Origin: Trichomonas vaginalis G3
Lineage: Eukaryota > Parabasalia > Trichomonadida > Trichomonadidae
Assembly (NCBI RefSeq): GCF_026262505.1
Contig: NC_067204.1
Span: forward strand, 22,351,300 to 22,415,299
DNA: 64,000 bases
Direction of reading: 5' to 3'
A program made the position numbers and the translations under genes. Shown piece after piece: positions 27,655-38,100 of the stretch. The notes under the pieces are model-generated. The model was not told the origin of the DNA and made no database searches. It saw nothing but the letters and a program-made list of their open reading frames with translations. How positions within the stretch are numbered: the first letter of the stretch is position 1; each line of letters begins with the position of its first letter.

Positions 27655-28503
27655 TTATATTTTTACCGTTCGATAGTAGTTGTATATGAAACTAAGTTCT
27701 AAGTAAAACGCATGGTATAATGGAATTATTCTTTTTCTTCCATCTGTAGTAAACCATACTTGAAAGTCTGAAATACTTCCACTTGGTGGTTCGTATAACT
27801 TTGTAGGTTTTTCGTAAAAGTCATTTGCCAAGCATAAGAAAGAGTTTTGGGCGCCAGAAAATGAAGCATGAACTATCACAGCATCTTGGTCGAAAACATC
27901 TTTAAATAAATATGGTTCATCTCTTGCATATCGACTGTAGATATTTGCTAAAGGAGGTTCAACTTTCTGATTTAACATTCTTTGCAAATAATACCATGAC
28001 ATTGCAGTGAATTCTGTATATATTTGTTCGTCTTTATTTGGATTGTCTTCGTAGGTTTGAAATGACACTTGTGAATTTTGTTTGTCATATACAATTCTCA
28101 CATAAAGTGTGCTATCGGTATTCGCATATTCATCAGCATATTTTGCATAACATGAATTTATTTTATCTTCTATATTTTTTAATGCAGTCTGTAGAGAAGA
28201 TGAGAGGTCAACTTGTATTAGCTCAATTTCTTCCCACATTTTTCGTTGTCCTTCAGATGTATAATCTATATGAAACCTTACAATAAATGGAAAACTTTTA
28301 TCTTCTACAGACACAAACTTTATTCTTCGAAAGCCAATAGCTTTTGTGACAGATGGGTCTCGTAACCATCTTAATGGGTAGTCAAAACGATAGCCTTCAT
28401 GCTTTATAGTATCTAAGTCAAACTTTTGACCGACATTAGTAAAAAGTTCATCTAATGGTTTAGTTGTAGCAACTCTAGAATTTTCTTTTTCTATTGGAAG
28501 CAT
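27655..28503 (-). CDS. Fibre-partner protein, whole copy
   Basis: 282 residues, open throughout. Conserved head (MLPIEKENSRVATTKPLDEL to KAIGFRRIKF), a middle of the element B type (VSVEDKSFPFIVRFHIDY), and conserved tail (IVHASFSGAQNSFLCLANDF, YEPPSGSISDFQVWFTTDG). No membrane segment or signal peptide. Divergent from the fibre gene across 18 bp. No known family recognised. Confidence 0.6.
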   Translation of the reverse strand: MLPIEKENSRVATTKPLDELFTNVGQKFDLDTIKHEGYRFDYPLRWLRDPSVTKAIGFRRIKFVSVEDKSFPFIVRFHIDYTSEGQRKMWEEIELIQVDLSSSLQTALKNIEDKINSCYAKYADEYANTDSTLYVRIVYDKQNSQVSFQTYEDNPNKDEQIYTEFTAMSWYYLQRMLNQKVEPPLANIYSRYARDEPYLFKDVFDQDAVIVHASFSGAQNSFLCLANDFYEKPTKLYEPPSGSISDFQVWFTTDGRKRIIPLYHAFYLELSFIYNYYRTVKI

Positions 28504-28521
28504 ATTTTATCTATAATAAAA
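28504..28521. promoter_or_regulatory. 18-bp divergent spacer
   Basis: attttatctataataaaa between the fibre-partner and fibre start codons. Confidence 0.45.
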
Positions 28522-29955
28522 ATGTCAAATGAAATAGCGTCTATGAGAGAAATACAACACAACCGACAACTCATTATGCAAGCTCTAAATAAGAACACAA
28601 CAAACTTTTCAAACTATTCTAAGATATCTGAGTCATTGAAAGGGGGTGACTTAAAACTGACAATAAACCCAATGACAGATGAGTTTCTATTTCAAGACAA
28701 TAAGAACCATACTGTCTGTATAAATCCAACAAAAGGAACTTTAAACGAGAAACCTATAAATGAACTTCTTTTGAAAGCAGATGTTGACAACAAAGCTGAC
28801 AAAGAATATGTAGACGATGCAATAGCAAAAGAAGAAGAAAGAGCTAACAATGCTTATGCAACAAAAGAACATACTCATCCTGAACTAGCAGACAAAACAT
28901 ATGTTGACAATAAAATGTCAATTGAAGTGACAAGAGCTGAAAACGAATATTCTAAAAAGACTCATATACATTATATTAACCAAATACCAAGTCTTAAGGA
29001 AACATTAGAGACAAAAGCAGATAAGACTCATACACATTCTATATCTGATATTACAAACTTACAAGAAACCTTAAACAGGAAAAGTGACATTGGACATACA
29101 CATACCATTGCAAATATTACAAACTTACAAGAAACCTTAAACAGGAAAAGTGACATTGGACATACACATACCATTGCAAATATTACAAACTTACAAGAAA
29201 CCTTAAACAGGAAAAGTGACATTGGACATACACATACCATTGCAAATATTACAAACTTACAAGAAACCTTAAACAGGAAAAGTGACGTTGGACATACACA
29301 TACCATTGCAAATATTACAAACTTACAAGAAACCTTAAACAGGAAAAGTGACGTTGGACATACACATTCTATATCTGAAATAACAGACTTAAACGTTAGC
29401 CTTGAAAAGAAAGCAGATAAAACATATGTCAATGAAATATACCAAAGTTTGATAGGAACAAAAAATATTGAAACTATTGTTGGTGACTTTTCTGTCAATG
29501 AAGAAAATAAATATTTTAGATGGCAGTTGGTACAGTCCTTAGAAAATGGTACACGGTATAAACTCATTCCGAAAAATAACAATGAAATGTATGTAAGCTA
29601 TAAAAAGAATGATGGTACACAAGTTAAAGTTCCATTAGACAACAACTGCTACTTAAACTTATATGGAGACGAACAAAAGAAATATTTAAGAGTTTATGAA
29701 ATGGCAGATATGACATTGCCTGACCCAGCTCCAGCACCACATTATTATGACTATGGAGATGACGACAGAACACCACATGTAGATGAACAAAAGCTAACAT
29801 TATATTTAGATTATTATAGATATAAAAGATATAAGTTAGTATACAAGTCTTGGGTATGGTGGCACTGCGTTCTACTTTACCCAATACTTGTGAATTTGAC
29901 ACTTTACAAAACCGTTAACGTGTATTTTACAACACAAACGACAACACTAACTTAA
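28522..29955 (+). CDS. Tail-fibre protein with 66-bp repeats
   Basis: 477 residues. Coiled head (MSNEIASMREIQHNRQLIMQ) and KADKxYVD units, then six 22-residue units of the type GHTHTIANITNLQETLNRKS (about residues 170-300), four of them almost identical in DNA. The phage-type tip domain of the other fibres is not present; the C-terminus is instead Asp/Tyr-rich then hydrophobic. HTH pairs once per unit would suit a metal-bound trimeric shaft. The left end of element B has this gene where the right end has a fibre with a tip. Confidence 0.65.
   Translation: MSNEIASMREIQHNRQLIMQALNKNTTNFSNYSKISESLKGGDLKLTINPMTDEFLFQDNKNHTVCINPTKGTLNEKPINELLLKADVDNKADKEYVDDAIAKEEERANNAYATKEHTHPELADKTYVDNKMSIEVTRAENEYSKKTHIHYINQIPSLKETLETKADKTHTHSISDITNLQETLNRKSDIGHTHTIANITNLQETLNRKSDIGHTHTIANITNLQETLNRKSDIGHTHTIANITNLQETLNRKSDVGHTHTIANITNLQETLNRKSDVGHTHSISEITDLNVSLEKKADKTYVNEIYQSLIGTKNIETIVGDFSVNEENKYFRWQLVQSLENGTRYKLIPKNNNEMYVSYKKNDGTQVKVPLDNNCYLNLYGDEQKKYLRVYEMADMTLPDPAPAPHYYDYGDDDRTPHVDEQKLTLYLDYYRYKRYKLVYKSWVWWHCVLLYPILVNLTLYKTVNVYFTTQTTTLT
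29030..29400 (+). repeat. 66-bp tandem repeat in the fibre shaft
   Basis: attacaaacttacaagaaac recurs every 66 bases, five units with few differences. The corresponding fibre at 49496-50782 has two units and that at 16316-17604 has none. Confidence 0.85.
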
Positions 29956-30493
29956 CCTTAAATATTTACAAAGCCGCCAACCACTTCACTTCACTAACGA
30001 ACTCACTAATGTAAAAAATAAACGTTCTCACTATCGTTCTCACTAACGACTTCACTAATGTTCTCATAAATTTTCCTCAATATCTTCATCATCAGTGTTA
30101 ACCCTATTGTAGTCATACTTGAAGCCATAAACTTTCTCTAACTTCTTAACGTACAATTTACATAACTTACCTTCGTCATCGTATGGTTTAATGATATAAC
30201 TATTTTCTATCTTTATACACAGTCAATGAAAAGTCAACTGGTCTCGGATGTATTTGAAAGAACATGTTATGCTCAGGAAGGAAGAATAAATGTTTAAATG
30301 TATGTTTGTTATACTGTGGAATTCGAATGAGTTGCTTTTGTTCTGTCATTTACATCCAAATAAAAAATTTCAGTAAACTTAAAAATTAATGATATCACCA
30401 CCCTCACACGTATGAAAACATAGCACAAAAATAAATTTAGGGTAGAAGGTTAGATCTAACCCGATATCTAACCTCTTTTCTAACCTGTTGAAT
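29956..30493 (-). pseudogene. Spacer with a small broken gene (about 30064-30349)
   Basis: After a tract of repeated cactaacg/ttctcacta words there is a short coding remnant on the minus strand starting MTEQKQLIRIPQYNKH. No relative recognised; broken. The rest is noncoding and ends with a dyad repeat at 30430. Confidence 0.35.
30430..30486 (+). repeat. Dyad repeat, TAACC variant (copy 7)
   Basis: Core GGTTAGATCTAACC is a perfect 14-bp palindrome, followed by two CTAACC units. It is the counterpart of the TACCC repeats of element A, with every unit changed in the same way. It ends cctgttgaattcat, matching the element A flank. Confidence 0.75.
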
Positions 30494-31021
30494 TCATTGC
30501 TTTATAACTCTCTTCCTTGGTTTCTTTTTAGTTGCTTTCTTCACGTCTGTCTCCAACTTGACTGTCTTTCTTCTTCGTCCGTAATGATACCAGTTACTTC
30601 CACCAGTCAATGGGTCAAATGGTCTTTCGTAAGGATTTCCATACATTCCATAGGGACCATACGGAAGAACTACTGGTGGAGAAGAAACATTTTCTTTAGT
30701 TCCATCGAATCTATTTAAATGCATTGTTTCACCTTTCATCTGGTCATTAAAGTCTTTTGCGTGTTTTGCAAACTCATCGTCCTTTCCTAAAGCATTTTCT
30801 GACTCAGTCGCAACCAAATTGGATGCTTTATTTATGAGCCCTATTTTATTTAATCTTAACTTCTTTGCAACCCAGCCTCCAATCTTCCCTTTATTTGCAT
30901 CTAATGTCTTCGAAACCCTTCCTCCACTCATTTTATTTACTGCGTCATAAGCCCCAAGTGCTTTTGCTCCAAATGCTAATGCTTTTGTTCCCATTGCGCC
31001 TAAAGCTGTCCAAGCTACCAT
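30494..31021 (-). CDS. Unrecognised basic protein with glycine/alanine-rich head
   Basis: 175 residues. The first 35 (MVAWTALGAMGTKALAFGAK) are small-residue-rich and hydrophobic, a middle coil follows, and the tail is very basic (KKATKKKPRKRVIKQ). The style resembles minor core or capsid proteins of adenovirus-like particles. The start codon directly follows the stop of the upstream gene. The frame looks whole. Confidence 0.5.
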   Translation of the reverse strand: MVAWTALGAMGTKALAFGAKALGAYDAVNKMSGGRVSKTLDANKGKIGGWVAKKLRLNKIGLINKASNLVATESENALGKDDEFAKHAKDFNDQMKGETMHLNRFDGTKENVSSPPVVLPYGPYGMYGNPYERPFDPLTGGSNWYHYGRRRKTVKLETDVKKATKKKPRKRVIKQ

Positions 31022-31219
31022 TTACACCATATTAAAATCATCTCTCTTCAATATTATCTCATAAAAGTTCTCGTTACTGGAGAAAGTCAATGAAACATAA
31101 ACATTCTCATTCATAAACTTCTTTCTTATCTCATCTATACGCTTCAAAATGTCTGAACAATTGCTAACATCTTCTACAACAGTTATTTCATCATGAATGA
31201 CCTTCAAGAACAAGCTCAT
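31022..31219 (-). CDS. Small Polinton protein, 65 residues
   Basis: MSLFLKVIHDEITVVEDVSN and on; mixed charge, no membrane segment. Stop and next start abut (TAAATG), and its own start abuts the stop of the gene before. Function unknown. Confidence 0.45.
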   Translation of the reverse strand: MSLFLKVIHDEITVVEDVSNCSDILKRIDEIRKKFMNENVYVSLTFSSNENFYEIILKRDDFNMV

Positions 31220-31384
31220 TTAATATGCTATTAAAATCATCTCAATAATGAGTCCATCCTTTCCGTCTTTAGGTAGCACAACATCTTTCATTGAAGAAGG
31301 TTCGACAAGTCTTATGTTAAACTTACTGACAAAGTTTGTTATACTATAATGCTTCGCGGCGAATACATGTAGTTTGAAAGACAT
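31220..31384 (-). CDS. Small overlapping ORF, 54 residues
   Basis: MSFKLHVFAAKHYSITNFVS to the end IIEMILIAY. It begins inside the last 15 codons of the upstream gene in another frame and ends with the stop next to the ATG at 31219. Likely real because it fills the exact interval between two genes; no relative found here. Confidence 0.4.
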   Translation of the reverse strand: MSFKLHVFAAKHYSITNFVSKFNIRLVEPSSMKDVVLPKDGKDGLIIEMILIAY

Positions 31385-32100
31385 AATATAGATTCTTCAG
31401 CAAATTCACTTATACTGGATTTTATAACAATGTTCTCACGAGACCAAATACCACCAATTGACAATCTTGTAAGCAATCCTGCTGAACCTTCTACTGTAAA
31501 CGTCGATGGTAACATTCCACGAAGGTCATCTATTGACATCTTTGAGTCACTGAATTTAAATATTTTCTTAAAGCAATCGTCATTATCTAACCATGCAATA
31601 GCTTTGAAGTTTTCATTCGAATATACATCTGCTTCATTAAATGTAAAACCTGACTTCTTTGCAGAGACGACTTTAAAATCTATTGCATTTGTTTCAAAAT
31701 TATATACTATGGTAACTTCTGAAGGTAATGGATGTCCTTCCGCAGTCAGTTGTTCTCTCACTACCGTTTGAAGCTTTGTGTTAAAAACTTTCATGTCATC
31801 TCCTGTGTCTAGGTTCACATACACAGCAACAGGAAAACTATCTTGCTTCTTTGTTTCATCATTATACCTCAAAACATTAAAGTTCTTCAATAATATTGTT
31901 CTTCCTGCTGGAATACTTCTAACTTGTCTTATTTCAATAGCTTTCTCACCTCCTACATACTCTACCCAGTGTCTTGGATATTCATAAGTATACTGACTTT
32001 CTTGAATTTTGGTAGGTTTCATCATAACGTGTTCATAGTATATCTTTATACTCTTGTCAGTTAGACTCGGTGCTATGTTCTGAATATTTCTGACTTGCAT
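31339..32100 (-). CDS. Diverged fibre-partner family member (second module set)
   Basis: 254 residues from MQVRNIQNIAPSLTDK; the frame extends upstream but would run into the divergent ATPase gene. YEYPRHWVEYVGGEKAIEIRQV matches the RFDYPLRWL...KAIGFRR block of the 282-residue family, and NIVIKSSISEFAEESILCLS matches the IIVHASFSGAQNSFLCL block. Faces the ATPase start codon across 16 bp. The frame looks whole. Confidence 0.5.
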   Translation of the reverse strand: MQVRNIQNIAPSLTDKSIKIYYEHVMMKPTKIQESQYTYEYPRHWVEYVGGEKAIEIRQVRSIPAGRTILLKNFNVLRYNDETKKQDSFPVAVYVNLDTGDDMKVFNTKLQTVVREQLTAEGHPLPSEVTIVYNFETNAIDFKVVSAKKSGFTFNEADVYSNENFKAIAWLDNDDCFKKIFKFSDSKMSIDDLRGMLPSTFTVEGSAGLLTRLSIGGIWSRENIVIKSSISEFAEESILCLSNYMYSPRSIIV

Positions 32101-32116
32101 TTTTAATGAAGATAAA
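32101..32116. promoter_or_regulatory. 16-bp divergent spacer
   Basis: ttttaatgaagataaa is all that separates the two opposite start codons. Confidence 0.45.
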
Positions 32117-33009
32117 ATGAAGCATTTAATACATGACGTAGATGAAGACATGAATGAAAGCAGTGAAAAGCTCAACAGTTCTCTCATTCTTCCTTTCAGT
32201 AAGGACTATGAGTTCTGTTCAAATGGTGTGTATTTCTATTGTGGAAAGATGGGTTCAGGTAAGACATTCAACCTCATTCGTCATATACTCATAACAGAGC
32301 GTTTAGGAAACGACTCTTACTATGACCAAATCATTATATCAGCAACTTCAGACTCTATGGATTCAACAGCGAAAACATTTATGTCAAAAGTTCAAGCCTC
32401 TGTCGTTAAAGTTCCAGATAGCGAACTCATTGAATTTCTTCAACGTTACATTCGACGTAAGAGAAATATTATGCTATTGTAGAGTTCATACAGTCAGGAA
32501 TGCAAAAGACTTCAGAAGAGATGGAAAGAATTATTGACAAACACCACTTACGTCAATACTCAGGAGTTTACGATATGAAACGACTGACAAACTACATTCT
32601 ATCAAAACTTTCAAAATACCCCTTCAAAAAGTATCCTTCAAACACTCTGCTCGTTTGTGACGACTTCGCCGGAAAAGGTTTAGTGTCAAAAGCAGACTCA
32701 CCATTAGCTAACATCATAACTAAAGTCAGACATTACCACTTAACTGTAGCAATACTTATGCAAACATGGCGTTTCCTTGCTTTAAACATAAAACGTCTCA
32801 TAACTGACTTCGTTATCTTTCAAGGTTTCTCACGCTATGACATTGAACTCATTTGGAAACAGTCAGGTATAACATTACCTTTTGAAGAAATTTGGGAAGC
32901 ATATAAGTCTCTCATCTCTCCTCGTTCATACCTTGAGATTCATATCATGACTAATACCATTAAAGTCAAAAACATTCCATGGAACGACCAACATTGTTTT
33001 AAAGTTTAA
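32117..33009 (+). pseudogene. Packaging ATPase, second type, broken
   Basis: Walker A is CGKMGSGKTF and Walker B is LLVCDDFAGKG, with LTVAILMQTW after it. Same A32/FtsK-HerA class as 7144-8019 but clearly diverged, so the middle of element B comes from another Polinton lineage. About one break. Its 3' end overlaps the convergent neighbour by 11 bases. Confidence 0.75.
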
Positions 33010-33391
33010 CCTTCAATTGACTGATGGTAAACAAATTCCATGCATCTCTGTCGCCATTTCTGTTAATATTTTTGCTGTCATTCATATCATCCACTTCCCC
33101 ATCCGTTAGCTTTTGAGGATATGTGTTAGAATAGCTGTTCTTAAATGAAGGCTTTTCACCTTTGAGAGCATAAACTCTATAACTTTCTGCATACTTTATG
33201 TTTGAACCTCCTGAGCCATCATTGACATAAATTTTTATAGGCTTCCACCCTTTGTTCATATTCCTGCTTCTTCCCTTAGCTCTTTTGTTCAGTAGTTCTA
33301 CATCTTTATACACAGCTCCTGTCTCAGTGAATTCAACAATATTTTCATTCGTTAGCTTTACATTCAAACCCTTGTCGAGTATATTGTTCAT
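32999..33391 (-). CDS. Unrecognised small Polinton protein
   Basis: About 130 residues from MNNILDKGLNVKLTNENIVE; the frame continues upstream through MYE. Contains WKPIKIYVNDGSGGSNIKYA and a polar tail. Divergent from the next gene with about 30 bp between starts. Family unknown. Confidence 0.45.
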   Translation of the reverse strand: MNNILDKGLNVKLTNENIVEFTETGAVYKDVELLNKRAKGRSRNMNKGWKPIKIYVNDGSGGSNIKYAESYRVYALKGEKPSFKNSYSNTYPQKLTDGEVDDMNDSKNINRNGDRDAWNLFTISQLKVKL

Positions 33392-33425
33392 TTCATACAT
33401 ATAAAAGGTTTTTATTCTATATGAA

Positions 33426-34076
33426 ATGAGAAGCAAATCCATCTTAGCTGGTGCCGTTAATGTTCCAATTGAACCAACATCAAATGTTGACTCACGAACG
33501 ACAAACAATATTGTCATAAAGAACTATAGTTCAGAGTGTTTGAAAGAAAAAGAACCAGAACTTAAGTCGGGAGGGCTCAAAGAGCCCATCTTGGCGCATG
33601 GCGCCGTGAATTTAAACTCAGCTTCAAACGCTAACGCTACATCAGATGTTAAGTTAGAGTATCCACCACTGGACCAAATTCTTTCAAGAGAAGCCAACGA
33701 CAACCCTTACACAAATGTTCAAACAAATCCTTCAGATAACGTAGACCATTACCTTCTTCAGTTATACCAAACAATTTTACTCAAAGACGATAAGAAGCTT
33801 TTGACAAATCTTATAAGCAAGAACCAAATAATTCTAACAAAGGAGGACCTTGAAAATGTTATCTCACGAATAACAGGGAAACAATGTGTCATTGACTATC
33901 TCGACCCTGAAATCGAATGCTGTGGTCAAACTCCACTATTCATGAAAATAGGTAACATCCGCATCATTGAAACACCAGGAACTACAGGAGTTGAGTTTAA
34001 GTATAAATATTCGAACGAGTATACAAAACTATCTACTTACTATAAGCTTTGCTTGAAATATGTTTTAGTAAATTAA
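33426..34076 (+). CDS. Conserved Polinton protein with Cys-Cys motif
   Basis: 216 residues. The C-terminal half (VISRITGKQCVIDYLD, EIECCGQTPLFMKIGNI) matches the broken gene at 3158-3655. A double hairpin lies in frame inside it at 33569-33608, encoding a Gly/Leu/Ala-rich insert. The start follows ttttattctatatgaa. Role unknown; its place beside capsid genes is conserved. Confidence 0.5.
   Translation: MRSKSILAGAVNVPIEPTSNVDSRTTNNIVIKNYSSECLKEKEPELKSGGLKEPILAHGAVNLNSASNANATSDVKLEYPPLDQILSREANDNPYTNVQTNPSDNVDHYLLQLYQTILLKDDKKLLTNLISKNQIILTKEDLENVISRITGKQCVIDYLDPEIECCGQTPLFMKIGNIRIIETPGTTGVEFKYKYSNEYTKLSTYYKLCLKYVLVN
33569..33608. repeat. Double hairpin inside a coding region
   Basis: GGGCTC aaa GAGCCC, then atctt, then GGCGC atg GCGCC. 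The same compound structure with other loop bases is at 34084-34125. Confidence 0.85.
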
Positions 34077-34083
34077 AGCAGTC

Positions 34084-34125
34084 AGGAGGGCTCTTTGAGC
34101 CCATCTTGGCGCTTTGCGCCGTCAG
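34084..34125. repeat. Double hairpin, second copy, intergenic
   Basis: GGGCTC ttt GAGCCC, then atctt, then GGCGC ttt GCGCC. Lies just after the stop of the gene at 33426-34076. Further GC hairpins (gcgctttgcgc, ggcgcctttgacgcc) occur at 34250-34278. Confidence 0.85.
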
Positions 34126-34135
34126 TCAAAAAAAT

Positions 34136-34408
34136 TCAAGTTAGCAATTTGTAATATCTGTCCAAAACTTCTTCAACAGTATCGAACTCATCTTCATAAT
34201 GCAAACCTAATCTTATTGACTTGGTGCAGTTTTCACTAACACAATATAGCGCTTTGCGCTCGGCGCCTTTGACGCCTTTTTCTGTTCTCTTGACTGGCAT
34301 AACTAACTCATTTGTTTCATCAAACAGCAACAACCAAAGTTCATGACCTAATACATAACATTCATACTTTATATTTTTAGCTCTGAGTTCTCTTGTAAGC
34401 TGTTGCAT
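34136..34408 (-). CDS. Small Polinton protein, 90 residues
   Basis: MQQLTRELRAKNIKYECYVL and on, ending VEEVLDRYYKLLT. The middle (EKGVKGAERKALYC) is encoded by GC-rich hairpin sequence that looks inserted. Its start overlaps the end of the upstream penton-like gene. Function unknown. Confidence 0.4.
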   Translation of the reverse strand: MQQLTRELRAKNIKYECYVLGHELWLLLFDETNELVMPVKRTEKGVKGAERKALYCVSENCTKSIRLGLHYEDEFDTVEEVLDRYYKLLT

Positions 34409-35132
34409 TTAATATTTTCTAAAAAGTCAACTTCAACAGTCATTCGCACTGGTGCCTTCAGTTCTACAGGCTCTCCTTGAAAGTCAACAAGTCTGAATTG
34501 CATGTCTTTCAAATTATGAGGACTAATGCGAACCCATTTACCTAAATGAGTTGCTATGACAGGAACGTTTGGAATGAACATTGAATTGACTGCATAACAG
34601 AAGGATTTATATTCTACTGAACCTTTACTATTAACTCCTGAAATACCTGTGACATTAGCTATTTTTGACTCAACGTACAAACAATTACCATAACATACGT
34701 ATGGAACAGATTTCATCTCAATCGTTTTGTCAACACTTTTCAAAGGAAATGTCATATGGTATGCTCCCAGAAGAAGTTGTACTCTATGACTCATTCTTGG
34801 TATCTTGAACTCTTTCTTGCTACTGAACTTCAATGTTCCCTCAGAAGAGAGTTCGACATCTATGTTGTCAATAGTTTCTTCATTTATGAGAGTATCTATG
34901 ACTCCAGCAATTTTATCTATTCTGTACTCGGCTCTGTTAGGAAATGTTACAACACTTCTTTTGTCATCTATTTCAACTCCATGAAATCTGTTTCATCTGT
35001 TATGACAAAAGTTGCGATAGTATTGAAGTCAACAACTCTGAAAGCAAGCGCTTCATTCTGAAGACCTAAGTTTGTTTGTAGCTTTACTGTCCCGTATTCG
35101 TTTGGGTCTGTACTTTGCAAATAGAACAACAT
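34369..35132 (-). pseudogene. Penton-like minor capsid protein, second type, broken
   Basis: Begins MLFYLQSTDPNEYGTVKLQT. The C-terminal block FRLVDFQGEPVELKAPVRMT is the jelly-roll style end also seen at 3738-4553. Broken. Start codon 17 bp from that of the divergent fibre gene. Confidence 0.5.
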
Positions 35133-35149
35133 TTTATTCTCATTAAAAT

Positions 35150-38100
35150 ATGACTATTGCTGCATATGCGTATGAAACAAATGAAGCAAGAAGAGCACAT
35201 GAACTAGTAAACGAAAACTCAACTTTAACCATTGAAGGCAATGATTTAGTCATTGACGATGGAAAAACTAAAAAAGTCATTGATTTCGATACTTTTAACA
35301 CTTATGACCCATTCATTACAACAAGCAAGGTTCCCATCATAAATGATGGAACGGTGCAATATATAAATTCTACAGTAGATGCCTCATTAGTGAAAGTATT
35401 AAATGTTCTCATTGAATTGTTAAAGAGCTTTCGATTTGACGACAACATTAAATGCCTAAAGAATTTAGTCATGAATGAGAAACAAATTCTCGGCGTTGCT
35501 GGTAGCAGTAATGATGTACACCTTATGACATTAGAATATTATAACGAACATAAAGATGAACTGAAAGGAGAGAAGGGTGACACCGGACCTCAAGGACCAC
35601 AAGGAATACAAGGAATACAAGGAATACAAGGACCTCAAGGCGAAAACGGTTTGGATGGAAAGGATGGAAAGGATGGAAAAACTGCTAAATCATGGATATG
35701 GGACCTTATAAATACTGGTTTAACAGCTGCTTCATATGGAGTTCTTCAATACCAAATCGGAAAGATATGGGCGGTACTTGGTGAAGAAGTTTTAAATGAC
35801 GTTAAAAATGCTTTGAACTTCATTTCAAATGGTTCGGATACTATTAAAACTTTATCTGGTTGGATGCAAGAAACAAGGAGTCAAATAGATACTGTAAGAC
35901 GTATAGCAAACAATGCACGTACGGGATTGGATACTTTACGACAAGCACAAAATACACTAAAGGAAGCAAATGATATTCTTGGCTCAGTATCAGACATGCA
36001 TGAAGATTGGCTTAAAGGTATTGACAAATCTTTAAAAAATCACAGTCAGTCTATTGCTGACTACAAGAAAAGTATAGATTTTTTACATAGTGCTATGGAC
36101 GTACATGATGGAAGCATAAGGAACTTACTTAATGCTAACAATAACTTACCAGGAACTATTAAAGCATTTATAAAGTCCTTTGTAAAACCCGGTGCTCTAA
36201 CATTTAGGTCTTTGAGAGCAAGAGCATTGAAGTCAAGAGATGCAGAAACTCCAACAGAACCTACAGAAGGAACTGAAACAACAGAAACTCCAAAAGAACC
36301 ACCAAAACCAACAGCTAATGAAATATTGTTCGAATATTTTCCAAGGTACTCTGTTCTCATTGCATACATTCAAGAAATACTTAAGAAAGCAGACTTGACT
36401 TTAGGAGATGATGAAAGTTCTGTATATCTTTCGTTCCAGTTTCAAATAGCAGAACTTTTGAGACAGATATGCTTAATGTATGACAACATCTCTGATTTCA
36501 CAAGATATGATGACGACCATGACCCCGAACATGGTGAAGAAGAAGTTTTACAAACATCCATTAAGACAGGAAAGGTTTTAACTCAAAGTCTCATTATTGA
36601 CACCAAAGATGGCGAAGTGGACGTTCTTCAAGAGCTGAAGAAAAATACTTCTTCGGGAGGTGGTGGTAGGCATGAACTTGAAATAAATGAGATAGAAGAG
36701 AAATTAGCCGAAAAAGCAGATAAAGAACATAAACACAATATCTCCGATATAAATGAACTTCAAGCTACATTAAATAGTAAAGCGGACAAAAATGAACTTG
36801 ACGCAATGAACAAAGTTTTGAAATCTCATAAACACAACATCTCCGATATAAATGAACTTCAAGCTACATTAAATAGTAAAGCGGACAAAACCATGTTCAT
36901 TATATAACTTCAGACGAACAGATTATAACGGACTACCATGGATATTTAACACGAAGTGATGAAGCGAAGACAAAAAATGTTAATGAAAGAAGATATAAAT
37001 ACATTCGTGCTAAAGGTTATGACATAAGCTGTACTGTACAGTATGATGTAGCTAAAGCACCAGAAGCATTTGGTTATACCGGTGAAATTTATGCCTCTAC
37101 TTTCAATGTTAACGGTGTATTAGTTGAACCAAGATTTATGTTAAGAGTTAAGGCAAAAATAACGTTTGAAGATGCTATTAAAAGTAAAGCTGACAAAGTT
37201 GAACTCGAAGCAACGAACAAAGTTTTGAAATCTCATAAACACAACATCTCCGATATAAATGAACTTCAAGCTACATTAGACAGTAAAGCTGACAAGAACC
37301 ATACACATAAATCCTTCACTACTGTTAGAGCAGACGACATAATATTGAACTTTGACCTTGGTTCAAGTGCACCATTAGAAAATCCAAGTACAAGCGTAAA
37401 AGATACTCTTAACAGTTTAGATAAGAGTTGCAGGAACATTGAAAGTCATGCCAGAAACTTTGAAGCATATGAACTACCGCAATGTTAGATAAGAAAGCAG
37501 ACAAAACTTATGTAGATGAAGAACTATCAAAGAAATTTTCGAAACCAGATACAATGACATTTACAACAGAAATTATAAATGGTGAACCAGCAACTCCATT
37601 TGAATTTGTTAGAGGTCTTCAACCAGATACTTTTGAATTTTTCTTGGATAATTCTATTGAACTAACATTACATTATAAAAGTGGAACAAATGCAACATTT
37701 CATCCGGGAGATACATTCCAAATGGTATTTAATGACATAAGTTCTTTAGAATATGTTTATAGAGTTATGAGCATATATGATTTAATATATCCTATAGGAG
37801 CTGTTTATACGTCTATGAATCCAATAAATCCAAACACTTTATTTGGTGGTAGATGGTATGAAATAGTTGACAGTTTTCCATTCTACACTAATACTCAGTC
37901 AATGAAGATGGGAGGTTCAAAGAAAATAGGTATTGAAAACCTTCCTTCACATATGCATAGGTTCAGTGGAAGAACATCTGTGGAAGGAAACCATTCACAT
38001 TCAATAACAAAAAGAGGTTATACAAATCTTGCAGCGGGTTCGGATAGACAGGGAATGCATAGATATGATATCACAACTGACCCCAAAGATGTTAGCACAG

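Noticed and set aside
28038-28286. Antisense frame in the fibre-partner gene (also at 51017-51265)
   Set aside because: Occurs in both copies only because the sense gene is conserved; no promoter-like tract.
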